Shown: positions 34,012-47,255 of the stretch, piece by piece
Layout: each line of letters opens with the position of its first letter
Numbering within the stretch: the first letter of the stretch is position 1
Source: Piper betle
Taxonomy: Eukaryota > Streptophyta > Magnoliopsida > Piperales > Piperaceae
Length of the DNA stretch: 64,000 bases
Reading direction: 5' to 3'
NCBI GenBank assembly: GCA_033002965.1
Contig: JAURVB010003055.1
Location: 1-64,000, forward strand
Notes under the pieces: model-generated
Told to the model about the DNA's origin: nothing
The model's database searches: none
The model's input: the letters and a program-made list of their open reading frames with translations, nothing else
Made by a program: the position numbers and the translations under genes

Positions 34012-36682
34012 TATTACACCCCAAATCCGGTTCATGTTCGAGAACTGAACAGGAATGTCACTAGTCCCAGTTGGGTCGGCTAACCCGAACCCAATTCATG
34101 CAAATCTACTCTCGGCATCTCAAGATTGATGATGCCAATCGCTTTACATGGATGAATGCACAAAAACCGTAACATGCAACAACACGGATGATATGACAAG
34201 CAGTTTACATACCAAAATAACTACAAGAAATCAACAAAATTCTTAAAATAAAATGGACAGAATCTCCCCTAAAAGTGCAATTAAGGGCCACCCTCTCAAA
34301 ATTCTAATCTGCTGCATAAGTAATTCTAAATCTTGACTGTTAACCCATCTGCGCATTCTATTCACTTTTCACATCCGACTATGGGCCTTACATGTTGTAC
34401 ATATTCAATATCTAATAATATTACTAAAACATGTGTATTTAAATGTCACAATTACAAATTCTCCTACTGAAGCAAATATCATATCACATCATATTATCAT
34501 ACCTTACATAATATCACATCATTCTCAATATAATGACAACATCAACAAAATATTAGCATTCTATCATCTGACATGTGTGTGTGCAAGAGTCATCACTGCT
34601 CCTCCGTCAAGGTTGGCACATCCTACTCATGATCATCACCTACATATATTATAAAAATACTTTCGTAGAAAGTGTTATTGGACCAAATATAATTAATATC
34701 AAACTGGCTATGAGAGCTAACTCTCATATGAAAAAAACATCCGTATACTTCACCAGAACTCTCTGAAGGGCACCTACTGAGGAGCGATTGGGCTGCAGAC
34801 CTGGTAGCATCCCGATCTAACTGCTCTACTGTTGTTGATGCTTCTCTCGATATTTTCTCATTTCATTTTCTGGTCCCTTGGGACTACTAGTATATCCTAA
34901 ACCCTCTCATTTCCTCCATAATTCTCCTAGCCTTGATCACGAAGACCAAGTACTCTCAGGCAGTCACCTATAATACCATTTGAACCACAAGGCCAGACAT
35001 GCGATGTACTAAATAGTACTCGTAAGCCTCTATGTTTTCCAAGTGTAAGCAACTCAAACGCAGAGTTGTCAGGATCCCTCGGGAATGGAACAACCATCTC
35101 ACTAATCTAGAGCCCTCTTTGATAGGCATGTACACCCGTTCATGGTACATGCGAATCAGTTTTCCTATCTCTCGTCTCACTAAAATGTGATAAAATTATA
35201 TATGTAAGTCTGAGAAGGTATTTATACAACAGTCTCGAAGGCAACTTGTGGTGGATCTTGTTTTCAAAAACATACTCGAGGGATTTTATCCTCGAGGGTT
35301 ATTATTCCGTAAAACTATTCGACTAAATGGCTCGAGTTAAGCGGGATCCGATAAAATGCCACTTAACTCGTCCTGCATGTAATAAAACAATTACACAATA
35401 TAATAGAGCGTAAGATAGGAAACGAGTCCCAAACAGATCTGGTAGAAACTCCAATCGTGTCCACGCACTTTGGTGGCGAACTCCCACTCCGTACCTACAC
35501 ATCAAATCCAGAAGCTAACACCCGCTAACTGAATGATGCATCAAACATCCTATAGCATACCCAGACCACATCATACATCAATCACACATAAGTTTTCTTA
35601 TGCTATGTTGCATTAGATTACGATAATTACTTAGTCTATCTAATTAGTTCCTTAGCACTTGTTTTAATACACTTCAATAAAGCAAATTTCATATTTTTAT
35701 TTATAATAAAATTGCAAACTTGTCAAGTCATTAATCCTATCATGATGTGCTAATAATTATCACCCTTAATAAATTATGTCGGAGGTACTATACCTTGCGT
35801 CATGGGTAATCAACGTTGGCTAGGGTTCGTCGCGTGTGTCGGAGCTCAAATTAGGCGCTTGAAATCATCTAAAGTTCAATTGGCTTCAACTGAATGAGTT
35901 CGGTGGAAGATCTGGCCGGGATGGGTGGCACTGGGCTCCGCTCCGGTTGGGAAAGGTTGTGGGAGGGTTGGTGGCGTTGAGGCGGCGATTGGATGGAGGG
36001 GGCGTCGATCACCGGCGGCGGAATCAGCGACAGGTAAATGGATGGCATTGAGGGTTTGCAATAAATAGGTGTCGGGGGGAGGGTGGGGGGGAAGAAGTCG
36101 AGCGGTCGCGGAGAGAAAATGAGTGGTTGGGGGAAAAAATGAGTGTCGGGGGAAGAAAATGAGTAGTCAGGGGAGAAAACGAGTGGTCAAGGGAAGAAAA
36201 CAAGTGGTCAGGGAGAAGGTCAGGGGTCGTCTCATAAATAGAACTTGATTCGCCTCCGACTCAAGTCAAAAATAATAACTAACTCATAATAATTACAAAA
36301 AAACCAGAAAAATAGGGGGAAATCCCATAAAATATATTACACACCATAACATCACAATGACATGCTCTATAACTAATAACCCACCCAAACTGCCCGTAAC
36401 ACTTCCTAATGTGCTATTTGGCCTAGAAAAATAATTCTACGATCTAATACAAAAAAATAAAGAAAAACCTGGGTGTACTCTCATATATTTTGATAACTCA
36501 TTCTACTATTGTCTTACTAACGTTATCATCATATACTTGGGCACACATGGCTCCCATGGTTCATAAGACATGACCGACCTTGGCTTGGTACACCCTGTTT
36601 TGAAGTTTGCCTAACTAAAAATGTCAGTTGAACCGACTGGATTTGACTATAAAACTCAAACTTGAGTCACGGATTTTAGAAC
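34012..36682 (-). repeat. 3' LTR of the LARD-like element
   Basis: Plus-strand start TATTACACCCCAAATCC (TGTAACACCCC in the other LTR) and end CACGGATTTTAGAAC. It aligns with 38012-40191 and 42044-42601 through many landmarks (for example CTTGGGTCGGCTAACC-like, GCAAACTTGTCAA-like and GAAAATGAGTGGTC repeats). A purine-rich tract of GAGTGGTC-type repeats lies at about 36075-36220. Confidence 0.7.
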
Positions 36683-38011
36683 CTTCCCTCATAAAAATTC
36701 TGTCCTCGAAATTTTAATTCAAGGAGGCTTTGCTCTCGTAGCTATCCATTAAATCTAAAGTCTGAAGTGGAATGCATGTATACCTGTCACGTCTATCGTA
36801 TCCTCCAATGCTTCAGCAGTGTCCATCCTAATTGCCCATGGTGGTGCTGAAGTGGACGGTCCTACTGGTGGTGTATTCTGTATTCCTCTATGATCCAAGG
36901 CTGTCTATTCTTGTCCTGTCATGGCAGTCATCATTCCTCTCTAATTCAAATCACTTTGTTGCTATCTCAATGACTACTAACCACTACCTCCATGTCCCTG
37001 TCCTTGGTTCTAGAGGCCATGACTGAATCCAACCATATTCTAGCCTCATCCTGGAATGCTTTCGCAATAATTGGTACACGGTGCTCCATCGGACATGCCA
37101 TACTTCCTAATACGCCAACAGTTGATGAAATCCACAAGAAAGCTTCTTCGGCATCTTATTTTCCCATTAATGGGCATCCTCCATTCTTCACAAACAGCTC
37201 ATATGGCCACAATCCAAGATTTCTATCACCTGCCAGTCTGTTTGATCCTTCTCCAATATCGAATTGCAAAAATGCTGATACTGCCCCTACCGGAGTATTG
37301 CCAAGCCTTGGGTTGCCTATCTGTCCACTATCATTTCCTCCAAGTCCACAACCCTCTGTACACCTTCCTACTTGAAGTGGGATGACCGATGAAATTGTTG
37401 CAGGAGTGGTCCCCTGATGTAGAGATGGACGAGGCGGCGGCGAAGGGCCCATAGGAACTGTAGGCTCCCCTCGTATCTCATCATCCATAGCTAATTTCTT
37501 CTCTACCTGTGCTACTACGAGAGCTATTTGTCATAGTTCTATTCAGAATTCCTCCGACTTTATTGCATCTACATTTGTACCTTTGCCAACTGTGCAATAT
37601 CAGCCTCCATTTCGGTCTGATGGCTTCTAATGTTGCGACGACTTCCATTATAATGGCTCCCACTATGGTGGCTTATTGAGCCTGGCTCATTGGGATTTCC
37701 TGGCAGCGATGTGGCTCTAAATTGGCTAGAAACTGTGTCGCTGTGAATATGAGTGGGGCTAGCTTGTCTGGGCAAAGGAGTTGATGGAGTCATGTTCTGT
37801 GTACCTCGAGTTCTTACCATGATTACCCTTACTTACTGACCTAATCCTGAAAATACTGCCACTACCCACTGATGAGAAATCTATAGATCAAAGACAATAA
37901 GGATAGAAATATATGCCTGCCAGTTGGACTTGGAGTAATTTTTGAACACACATCACATACAAAAATATCTTCCAACCGAATCGACCGAGAGTTTGCTCTG
38001 ATACCAAAAAC
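36683..38011 (-). pseudogene. Decayed gypsy gag in the LARD-like element
   Basis: On the minus strand the leader starts MVRTRGTQNMTPST at 37820. Later frames read GNPRLGNTPVGAV near 37300, ELFVKNGGCPLMG near 37170 and IIAKAFQDEARIWLDSVMAS near 37060-37000, a capsid-like segment. Stops and frame changes separate them. No protease or RT is present. Confidence 0.5.
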
Positions 38012-39231
38012 TGTAACACCCCAAATCCAGTTCATGCTCGGGAACCAAATTGGAATGTCATTGGTCCTGCTTGGGTCGGCTAACCAGAACCCAATTTGTG
38101 TGGATCTACTCTCGGCGTATCAAGATGGAAGACGTCAATCACTTTGCATGAATGAATGCACATGCTACTACATGGATGATATGACAAGCAGTTTACATAC
38201 CAAAATAAGTACGAGTAAATCGATAAAATTCATAAAATAAAATGGGCAAAGTTTCCCCTAAAAGTGCAATTAAGGGCCACTCTGTCAAATCAACATGTAT
38301 AAACATATATAAATATATCACGCATTAACATTCATACAAAATTCTAATATGGTCCATAAGGTATTCTGAATCTTTGGCCTTGACCCATCCATGCATTCTA
38401 TTCACTTTTCGCATCCAACTTTGGGCCTTACTTGTTGTACATATTCAATATCTAACAATATTAAGAAAACATGGGTATTCAAATGTCACAATTAGAAATT
38501 CTGTTGCTAAAGCAAATATCATATCACATCATATTATCACACCTTACATTATATCACATCATTCTCATATAATGACAATATCAACAAAACATTAACATTC
38601 TAACAAATGACATGTGTGTGTGCAAGAGACATCACTGCTCTTCCGTCCAGGTTGGCACATCCTACTCATAATCATCACCTACATATTTATAAAAACACGT
38701 TAGTAACGAGTGTTGCTGGTCCAAAATGTAACTAATATTAAACTGGCTATGAGAGCTAACTCTCATATGAAAAAAAACATTCATATAATTCACTAAAACT
38801 CTTTGAAGGGGACCTACAAAGGAGCCACTAGGCTGCAAACTCGGCAGCATCCCGATCTGACTGCTCTGTTGATGCTGATGCCTCTCTCAACATTTTCTCA
38901 TTTTATTTTCTAGTCCCTTGGGACTACTATTATATCCTAAGCCCTCTCCTTTCCTCCATAATTCTCTTGGCCTTGAGCACGAAGACCGAGTACTCTTAGG
39001 CGACTGCCTTTAATACCCTTTGAACCACAAGTTCAAACATGCGCGGTACTAAACAATACCCGTAAACCTCTACGTTCTCCAGGTGTGAGGAACTCAAACG
39101 CATAGTTGTCAGGAACCCTCTGGAATAGAACAACCTGCTCACTAATCCAAAGCCCACTTTGACAGGCATGAGCACCCACTCATGGTACGTGCGAATCAGT
39201 TTTCCCATCTCTTATCTCACTGAAATGTGAT

Positions 39232-39276
<45 letters not shown>

Positions 39277-40191
39277 CATAGGAAGGGATTTATACAACAG
39301 GCCCGAAGGCAACTTATCGTGGATGTTGTTTTCAAAAACATACTCAATGGATTTTGTCCTCGAGGGTTATTAATCTAAAAAACTATTTGACTAAATGGCC
39401 TGGGTTAAGTGGGATCCAATAAAACGCCACTTAACTCATCCTACAAGTAATAAAACAATGCACAATAGAATAGAGTGTCAAATAGGAAATGAGTCCTAAA
39501 TGGACCTGGTAGAAACTTCATTCGTGTCCACACGCCTAGGCGGCGATCTCATACTCTATACTTACACATCAAATCTAGAAGCTAACGCCCGCTAACTAAA
39601 TGATGTATCAAACATCTTATAGTATACCCACACCACATCATACATCAATCACACATAAGTTTTCTTACGCTACGCTAAATTAGATTATGATAATTACTTA
39701 GTTTATCTAATTAGTTCCTTAGCACTTATTTTAATACACTTCAATCAAGCAAATTTCATATTATTATTTATAATAAAATAGTAAACTTGTCAATTCATTA
39801 ATCCTATCATGATGTGCTAATAATTATCACCCTTAACAAATTACGTCAGACTTAATTATACCTCACATCCTCGATAATCGGCATCAGCTAGGGTTCGTCG
39901 CATGTCTCGGAGCTCGAATTCGGCACTCGACAACGTCTGAAGTTCGATCATGTTCAACTGGATGATGTTCAGCAAAATATTTGGCCGGGATGTGCGGCAC
40001 TGGGCTCTACTCCAATCGGGAAAGGTCGTAGAAGGGTCGGTGACGTTGAGGTGGTGACTGGATAGTGGTGGTGATGATCACCGGCAACGAAATCTGGGAC
40101 AGGTAACGGGGTTGCATCGAGGGTTTGGAATAAATAGGTGTCAACGGGAAAGAAGACGAGTGGTTGGGGGGAGACAACGAGTGATCGGGGG

Positions 40192-42035
40192 TAGGGGTGG
40201 GCGCAGACGTCTGAATTACCGAGTCTGACCAAAGTCCGAAGCATGTCCGACTGAATTTGACCAACTAAATTCGACCGAATTAAAACAAACTAAACATGGA
40301 TATTTCTTTGTCCGACCAAATGGCCGACCGATTGTCCGATATTTTATATTAATAACATAATGCTTTCAACATTTTTAAGGCTAATATTATGATCTATGAA
40401 AATTTAAAAACATAATTTAGAATAAAATTAATTAAGTTTACACATAAAATTGATATTTAATATCTAAAATAACCAAAAATGACTTACATAGAAAAAAGAT
40501 AAAAGTCAATCTTATATTTAGGAATTTAGAACAATATATTCATATCAAAATGTAGTTTAATAGTACATATACTTTAAAGATAAAATATTCTAATAGTTGA
40601 TTCTTCATCCAATGTAGTTCACCTACATGAAAAAAATTACAAAAAAGCTAATTGCTTGTAGAAATAATTTACAAATATTAAAAGAGTAAAACTAATATAT
40701 TATGCTCACAAACTCATTATAGACAAAGTCTATTACTTGCTCAGGAAAAAAGAAAAATAACAAAGAGGAAATCATATTGATTCTCTCCACAACAACTGCC
40801 ATAAATTAGGTTATTTCTTTTCCTTTCAGCAAGAGAAATTCCAATGTAAGTGGAGCTGGGACCATAGTCGATTGCAACACAAAATAGAAATGACTAACAG
40901 ATTCTGAAGGAAAGTCATTTTCAAGACTCGCAACAAAGCACTTACAAGGTACAATCATCTAAGATACATAATATCACCTTCAATATACACATTATTAATC
41001 TCCTAAAACATACATTGATCTTGCCAAAAACAAAAAGAACCAATTTCGAGCTCATGATCATGAAATACAAAATTTTAAAAAAGAAATCAACAAGATGCAC
41101 ACAACTATAACTACTACAACTTAATAGCACAAGAATCAACAACAATTATTATCTAACTAATCTTACTAACCCTTTGCATACACAAACCACTAAAGCCAGA
41201 TTTTGCACAAAAAGAAAAAAAACATATACAACATCACAATCAACAACGTTTATCACCAAACTACCAAACATCTTTGCATACACAAATCACCAAAACCATA
41301 ATTTCCAATAACATATATAAAACTACAATCAACACAAAATAAGATCAATTAGACCAAAAGGAAGCAACTTTGAACTCACAATCATTAAAGCAAAGAACAA
41401 TTCCTTGGTTTGGAAATTAATCGACCGAGAGATGGCCTTGTAAGCACCTTGAACAACCTCCTCGAAGGAAGGCGTGAGCCTCAACGACGCGTCCACCCAG
41501 ATGTCGTTGATGAATGACAAGTGGGGGCCATTGGCAGCCGAGCCATCGGCTAGGATGATGCCGATGAACTGGGAGGCGAGGGCGCCAAGCTCCTCCTTCG
41601 CCTCGAACTGGGCCACCACAAGGGCCTAGTCCATGGTGGGGCCCCTGGAGGCAGCGGTGACAAGACCGACGGCAGCGTGGACAGAGACCGGGAGAAGACT
41701 GCATTGCAGCCGGCGCCAACAAGGAGGCTACCGGTGAGGCGAACAGCGAAGTTGGTCTGGTTCCCGATCAATTTCCACTGGCGGAGGGCAGCAAAGGGGG
41801 TCCACAAGGCTATGGCGAAGGGGATACTCAGGGAGCGCAAGGCGGTGGAGGAGATGCGGGCATTGAACAGGACTCGTTAGGGTAAGATTTTGATTTCGGA
41901 TGGTCCACGGACACTGCTTGGGCCCGACGGACAATTTGGACAATGACTCAATTGGACAAATTTTGTCCGATCAAAATTTCAGACAAACGGAGACAACAGC
42001 TTGTCTGACATCCGTTCTACCAATGCCCACCCCTA
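40192..42035. mobile_element. Non-autonomous hAT element carrying a serpin fragment (Pack-hAT)
   Basis: Terminal inverted repeats TAGGGGTGGGC (40192-40202, and 42025-42035 in reverse complement) and an 8-bp target duplication, ATCGGGGG (40184-40191) and ATTGGGGG (42036-42043), with one transition. The LTR it sits in continues cleanly on both sides. These are the marks of the hAT superfamily. It has no transposase; 40.3-41.3 kb is AT-rich and non-coding. The GC-rich right half (about 41400-41880) is a host gene fragment. Confidence 0.8.
41404..41800 (-). pseudogene. Captured serpin gene fragment
   Basis: Serpins are inhibitory proteins that trap proteases by a large shape change. On the minus strand, frames read IGNQTNFAVRL then NAVFS, then (one frame change) PVSVHAAVGLV, AASRGPTMD, a TAG where Gln is usual, ALVVAQFEAKEELGALASQF, ILADGSAANGPHLSF, IWVDASLRLTPSF and ISRSINFQTK. 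This matches the N-terminal region of plant serpins in order and spacing. It then runs into non-coding, intron-like AT-rich sequence. The reactive-centre loop is not included. One frameshift and one stop make it non-coding as it stands. Confidence 0.75.
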
Positions 42036-42601
42036 ATTGGGGGGAGGGGGGAAATGAGTGGTCGAGGGAAGAAAACGAGTGGTCGGGAGAGAAACGAGTG
42101 GTCAGGGGAAGAAAATGAGTGGTCAGGAAGAAGGTTGGGGGTTGTCGTCTTGTAAATAGAATTTGACTCGATTCCAACTCAAGTAAAAAATAATAACTAA
42201 CTCTTAATAATTCCTAAAAAATCCAGAAAATAGGTGAAAATCTCATAAAACATAATACACACTATAAGATCACAATGACATGCTCTATAACTAATAACTC
42301 TCCCAAACTGCCTACAACGCTTCCTATTACGTTATTTGGTCTAAAAAATAATTCTATGATCTAATAGTAAAATAAATAAAGAAAAATCTAGGCGTACTGT
42401 CTTATATTCTGATAACTCATTTTACTGCTGTTTTACTGATGTTATCATCATATACTTGGGTACATATGACTCGCAAGGTTCATAACACACGACCAGCCTT
42501 AGCTCAGTACACGTGTTCTGAAATTGACCCGATTGAAAATAACGGTCGAACCTACCGGTTTTGACTATAAAACCCCGATTCACGCCACGGGTTTTATAAC
42601 A

Positions 42602-44610
42602 TCTTAGCACCTCAAAAATATTGAACGCATCTTAGCACCTCAAAAATATTGAACCTTGTGCTAGCCAGTTAGAGGCATGATAGGGCCCAATAGCAACACT
42701 AGTAAAAGGGACTTCCAGCTACGAAGTACTCAATCACACCAGAGAATGAAGCCATGTGGTAAGGTAAGATAGTGCCTTTGACAGTGTTAGTAGAAATGAG
42801 AAGAGTCATACCCTAGACTATAAGATTCGCCAAGTACATTGTGACTGATTAGTGAAGTGACCGACCTCATATTGGTAGACTTAGATGGTAAGATCTGATA
42901 TAACTTTAGTGGTCTTTTGGAGAGAACAACCCTAGAAGTGTTTACTTGGTTCATTCAAACACCCAACGTGTATTATACGATCTGCCTCATGGATCAAGTA
43001 GAGTGGTTGAACCCTGAACTAGCCACAATATTAGTGCCATACTACCACTTAAATGTGATTAGAGACGTAGAAAGCTCATAGAATAGGTGTCTGATGTCAC
43101 GTTGTTAATAAATAAATGAAATAGACTAGGTAACAAAGTAAGACCTTTGACTATGAGCACAACTGCCGACCTTGAGCCGAATCAACTACCGTGAGAAAAA
43201 CCACCAATCTTGAGTACGACCACCGTTTGTGCAGAAATTACCAAGCAGGTATTGATCTACAACCCAAGAGGTAGGTGGTTAGACAGATTGACATAGCAGC
43301 GACCTACAAGACCACTTATGCACCGTTCATGTTTCTCATAAATGTGGAATAGCAGAGTAGGATTAGTAGATATGGCATCTAAGCAAAGATAGACATTCAT
43401 AGGTTGACCACTAGACAACAAGTCAATGAGTACACGGTTAGAGCAGAGGACTACGACCAAGGCAAAGGAATTAGCAGACATTTTATGTCAGCTGTTAGTG
43501 CTGATGCCAGATGTTACAAAAGTTTCATAGACATACTACTTGTTGGTATATGCCTATGTATGGAGCACCATACAAATGGTACCCTATTATAAGTGTAGAA
43601 AGCTCAGGGCTCTACTAGAGAACATATGGACTGAGGGACTCGTTAGCCCAGACACTTTACCAAGCGATGCGCTAGTACTCTTCGTTTAGAAAGAGGACGC
43701 AGGATGAGGCTATGCATGGATTATCCGCAAACAAGTGATGATGCTGGAGACTGACAGAACAGTGAGGTCCACCATGGTGGCTACTGATAGCTGATATGAT
43801 AGGTATGGGCCATGTGAACTCATGCAAGCCTTCATAGATAGGTTAATAGGATGTGAAACTAATGTACTGGTAAGGATAAAACAAATCTTTAGTGAGTAAT
43901 GTTGTTAACATATGGACCATATTGACTGTGTCAGCTTGCTATTACAATGAGATGTTAAATGTGTGAGTGTTGTTGGGATACGATCATGAATATGAACTCG
44001 ATAGTATAATAGTATGTTCATGTATGGACATAGCCAGATGTTTGACGTGGACACTTAGATGTGCTGGCGCATGCATAGCCCAAGACTAGTTGACCGGGTG
44101 AGCCGCAGGTTAGTCAGTCTAGCAGCAGAATTAGACCTCTTTATTTTAGTGACATGGGCGTACCGGGTGAGCAGCAGGTCAGGCTACCAAGCAGCGGAAT
44201 TAGATCTGTTTATATTAGTGACATGGGTGTATAGACATATGTAGTCCCTTGGGATGATAGTGATGTAGACGATCTACCTATAACTTCATGAACTTAAGAT
44301 GGGGGTTGTCTTAGAATTTCTTGTGTATGGTACACCATGGGCTACATCACCCAACAGGAGCTTTGAGCCGAGAGCAGCAGCTGAAGTTAGTTCAAGATAG
44401 CAGTGGTTATGTAGAGATGATCGGAAATGTATGCTTAGCATGCACAAAGACTTTAGACCTGAGCTTATCATTTTTCTATGTGTGGTGCCAAACATGTTCT
44501 AGGCTTGGGTATGGTACGAGAGTTTAGCATGTACCATGTTTATAGTGTGGCGTTGTTGTTGTACCCCTTAGACAAATGTTTTGATGGAAATTTCTTATGG
44601 GGGATGGTTG
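42602..44610 (+). mobile_element. Interior of element E, right part (decayed gypsy pol)
   Basis: About 43630-43740 translates, with stops, to EGLVSPDTLPSDALVLFV then KEDAG and MRLCMDYPQ, a worn RT segment of the ..[23 protein letters not shown] type. The rest has no clear frame. Polypurine-like TATGGGGGATGGT (44599-44611) precedes the 3' LTR. A 27-bp tandem duplication (CATCTTAGCACCTC-type, about 42600-42653) sits at the left edge beside the LARD-like element. Confidence 0.5.
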
Positions 44611-44751
44611 TAAAAACTGGTTTTATTGTGGTTTGCTCGTGAACTGAACCAAGTGCTTCATGTTTGGTTTAGCTAACCGTATGTATGGTGTGTAGTATAT
44701 GCACCAAGGCATGTATTGTTGAGGTGCTAGTTATGTTCGATCGAGCATGAG
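44611..44751 (+). repeat. Element E 3' LTR, left piece
   Basis: Starts TGTAAAAACTGG just after the polypurine tract. Cut by the chromovirus at 44752, whose left target copy ATGAG is 44747-44751; continues at 57042. Confidence 0.6.
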
Positions 44752-46171
44752 TGTAAAGATCGTGGAAAATAATAATAATAATAATAATATATTCGAATGT
44801 GGTCTGGGAAGGACCGAACATGTTATGTTCGCTACCCGATTAATTATTATATTTTATTATTTACCTGGTTACCCAGTTAAATGAAATACAAGAATTAGGG
44901 TGTTTTCCCATACCCTAGCTGTCATTCTTCTTCTTATAAATTTTGAAAGAGGACGTCATTTTTGGTTTGAGGCGGCGTCTTCCTCACCTTAGCTGCCCAA
45001 TTCTCCTCTTCATTACCGGGGCTTCTTCCTTGTTTGGGTATCCTTCTTGTCTCCCTAATCTTAATTTCATGCACTCATATGTCTTTTTAATTAATACTAA
45101 GCTTGACAAACATGAGAAATAAAGTCTGAAATAAAAAATAAACAACAAGAACTAAAATGGAAACTGGAATCCCGTCCATGGCCGAATAGTCTGAAATTTT
45201 GGCAGGTTGGGCGACCGTAAGAACAATTTCAAGGCAGCCCTCACAACCCCGACGACCTCTCTTGCTGCTGGGTCGAAAGGAGGGCTCACCATGTCCCTAG
45301 TTTCCGATGGGTGGCGGAATTGTAGAGGCGAATGGGCAGAGTTGCAAGGGTGATGGAGGTGGCGACATTCTGCTGCAATAGGTGCTGTAATGGATGTTCA
45401 GAGGGGTAGACACCGGTTGTGCTTCATGGACAGCATCATGGGTTCCTTCACAGCAGTTCAGACTGCCGGAACAGTCCATAACGGACGACGTTCTCGCTGG
45501 AATTCATGGTGGCGAAGTGCAAAAGTGGGGAGAACGACCATACTCCATTCAACATCCAAAGGTGGCCAATCTTTCCTATTTTGATGCCAGCCTGAGGTAG
45601 TGGAACATCTAAATTGGAGGAAGGTGCAAGAAAGGAGGACTCTTGAGGCTGGGAGAAGAGGAACATGCCTGGTTTGGTGCAGGACGGCATCTTGGATCGC
45701 TGCTGTAAAACACGCACATGAGGCTTCCTCGCTTGCTGATTTCATCTTGTTGTTGATGCTTTGTTGGGATGTTTAAATGGTAGTTCAATTGGGTGCCAAG
45801 ATAAGGGTTGGAGGAGAAGGATGAACCTGTTTTTGGTAAAGAGAAGAATGGCGACGGGAAGAAGAAGAAGAAGAAGAAGAAGAAGAAGAAGAAGAAGAAG
45901 AAGAAGAAGGGGTGGCAGTTTTGTAAATATGGGTTGACTCGATATCGACCCGAGTTAAAAATAATACGAACTAGTAATAAATTTTTAAAAATAATTATTT
46001 TAATGGATTATGGGTTAAAGTTACTAAACTAATTAATTATTGGACAAAATTGACATGGACATAAGTAATAAAAAATACGATAATGATAAACGGTTGATAA
46101 TTAATCGGCATAATACGAGTGATTAAATTAAATCGGACGGTTATAGGTAATTAATAAAGTAAAGATTTTAC
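44752..46171 (+). repeat. 5' LTR of element F, truncated
   Basis: Matches 54278-55673. A GAA microsatellite of about 16 units (45861-45909) replaces about 5 units in the other LTR (55389-55403). The match ends at TTTTAC (46171), after which the sequence is unrelated. Confidence 0.85.
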
Positions 46172-47030
46172 GTTGACTACTTGTTGCTTTTTCTTTTTTT
46201 CTTTTATTTCAAACCAGTGGAAGACTATTGCTTCATCTTGTGTTTACTGGTAGAGGATCATTGCCTCATCTCTTTTCTTTTTTCTTTTTTCAATTTCTTC
46301 TTCTTCATTGTTTTTCTCTTTTCTTTTCTTCTTTTTTTTTCTTTTTTCTTTTTTTCTTTTTACAAAGCAAAGTGTCAAGAAAGTCCACACTATCTACTCA
46401 ATCACCACTCTACAAAACGCAATGCCTTCCCCCTATACTATAAGTTTCATCCCTGTTAGAATTTAGAACAAATTCAAAACACTAGGGTGCTAGGACTGAA
46501 GCAGCAAGGTATATTTTCAATAAAAAGGCCAAGGCTAAAATAATGGTAATCAAATAAACATGTATAATAAAGACCATGAAATTGTGTATAAAGGATAGTT
46601 CATATCAGGTAGGCTTGAAGAAAGGACCAGACTCATCAAAAAGAAATGCCTATATCATTTGCCATCGACATGGCAAACCAAATATTTCGCCTCGAAAGTC
46701 GCTAGGGCAAATTCTAAAAGTCATGACCATCATGTACAATCCTTATTGCAAAACATTCATTGAAATCATCTAAACCAAAGGATTGTGAAAATATTATAAG
46801 GTAGAGAACCAACTCTCGACTGCAATCTTTTACTCAATTCATTCCTCATATCAATTAATCAAGTTTTCCCAAGAAAGATAAGACTAATTCACATGTATCT
46901 ATCATTGAACCAAGAGACTAAAATACCTTTGCATAATAAAATTTTTACACTAAACCATACTATATATATATATATATAGCTAAATCTAAACATGAGTCGA
47001 GCATGAACAATATGCAAAAAATTAAGGCAT
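46172..47030 (-). other. Non-coding DNA at the left edge of the Athila-like element
   Basis: Contains a long C/T-rich tract (46185-46365) and a TA run (46962-46978), with no coding. It should hold the 3' end of the Athila-like element but I found no copy of its LTR here, so a deletion probably removed the LTR together with the rest of the element F LTR. Confidence 0.4.
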
Positions 47031-47255
47031 CACCCCCAAACTTAAACTAAACATTGTCCTCAAAAATAAAAATAAAGAGAAAGAAGTGAAAGAGAACTCT
47101 CTCATATCAATTAGTCAGTGGATGATTATCATGAATAACTGAATTTGCACTTGACCCATTATACAAAATAAAAATTAATATTAGAAAAAAATCTAAAAAT
47201 AAACTTTTAAAAGAAATCACTTGGGTTGCCTCCCAAGAAGCACTTGGTTTAACGT

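Larger units (their letters stand above)
34012..42601 (-). mobile_element. Large LTR element with little coding sequence (LARD-like), minus strand
   Basis: LTRs at 34012-36682 and 38012-42601 (the latter enlarged by the hAT insertion; about 2.7 kb each without it). The 1329-bp interior has a tRNA-Met primer site (TTGGTATCAGAGC in minus sense, 37993-38008) and only a decayed gag. Long LTRs with a short interior and no pol suggest a non-autonomous LARD-like element. The flanking sequence CATCT occurs on both sides (34008 and 42600), which fits a target duplication if the outer LTR tips have changed. Confidence 0.65.
38012..42601 (-). repeat. 5' LTR of the LARD-like element, with hAT insertion
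   Basis: Runs from TGTAACACCCC at 38012 to TTATAACA at 42601. Homology to the other LTR is interrupted exactly at 40191/42036 by the hAT element. It contains a (TA)n run at 39237-39274 that is absent from the other LTR. Confidence 0.7.

Noticed and set aside
41677..41880. Plus-strand 67-codon frame in the hAT element
   Set aside because: Antisense shadow of the serpin fragment, which matches its family on the minus strand.
46181..46459. 92-codon Phe-rich frame, membrane-like
   Set aside because: Direct translation of a C/T-rich low-complexity tract.
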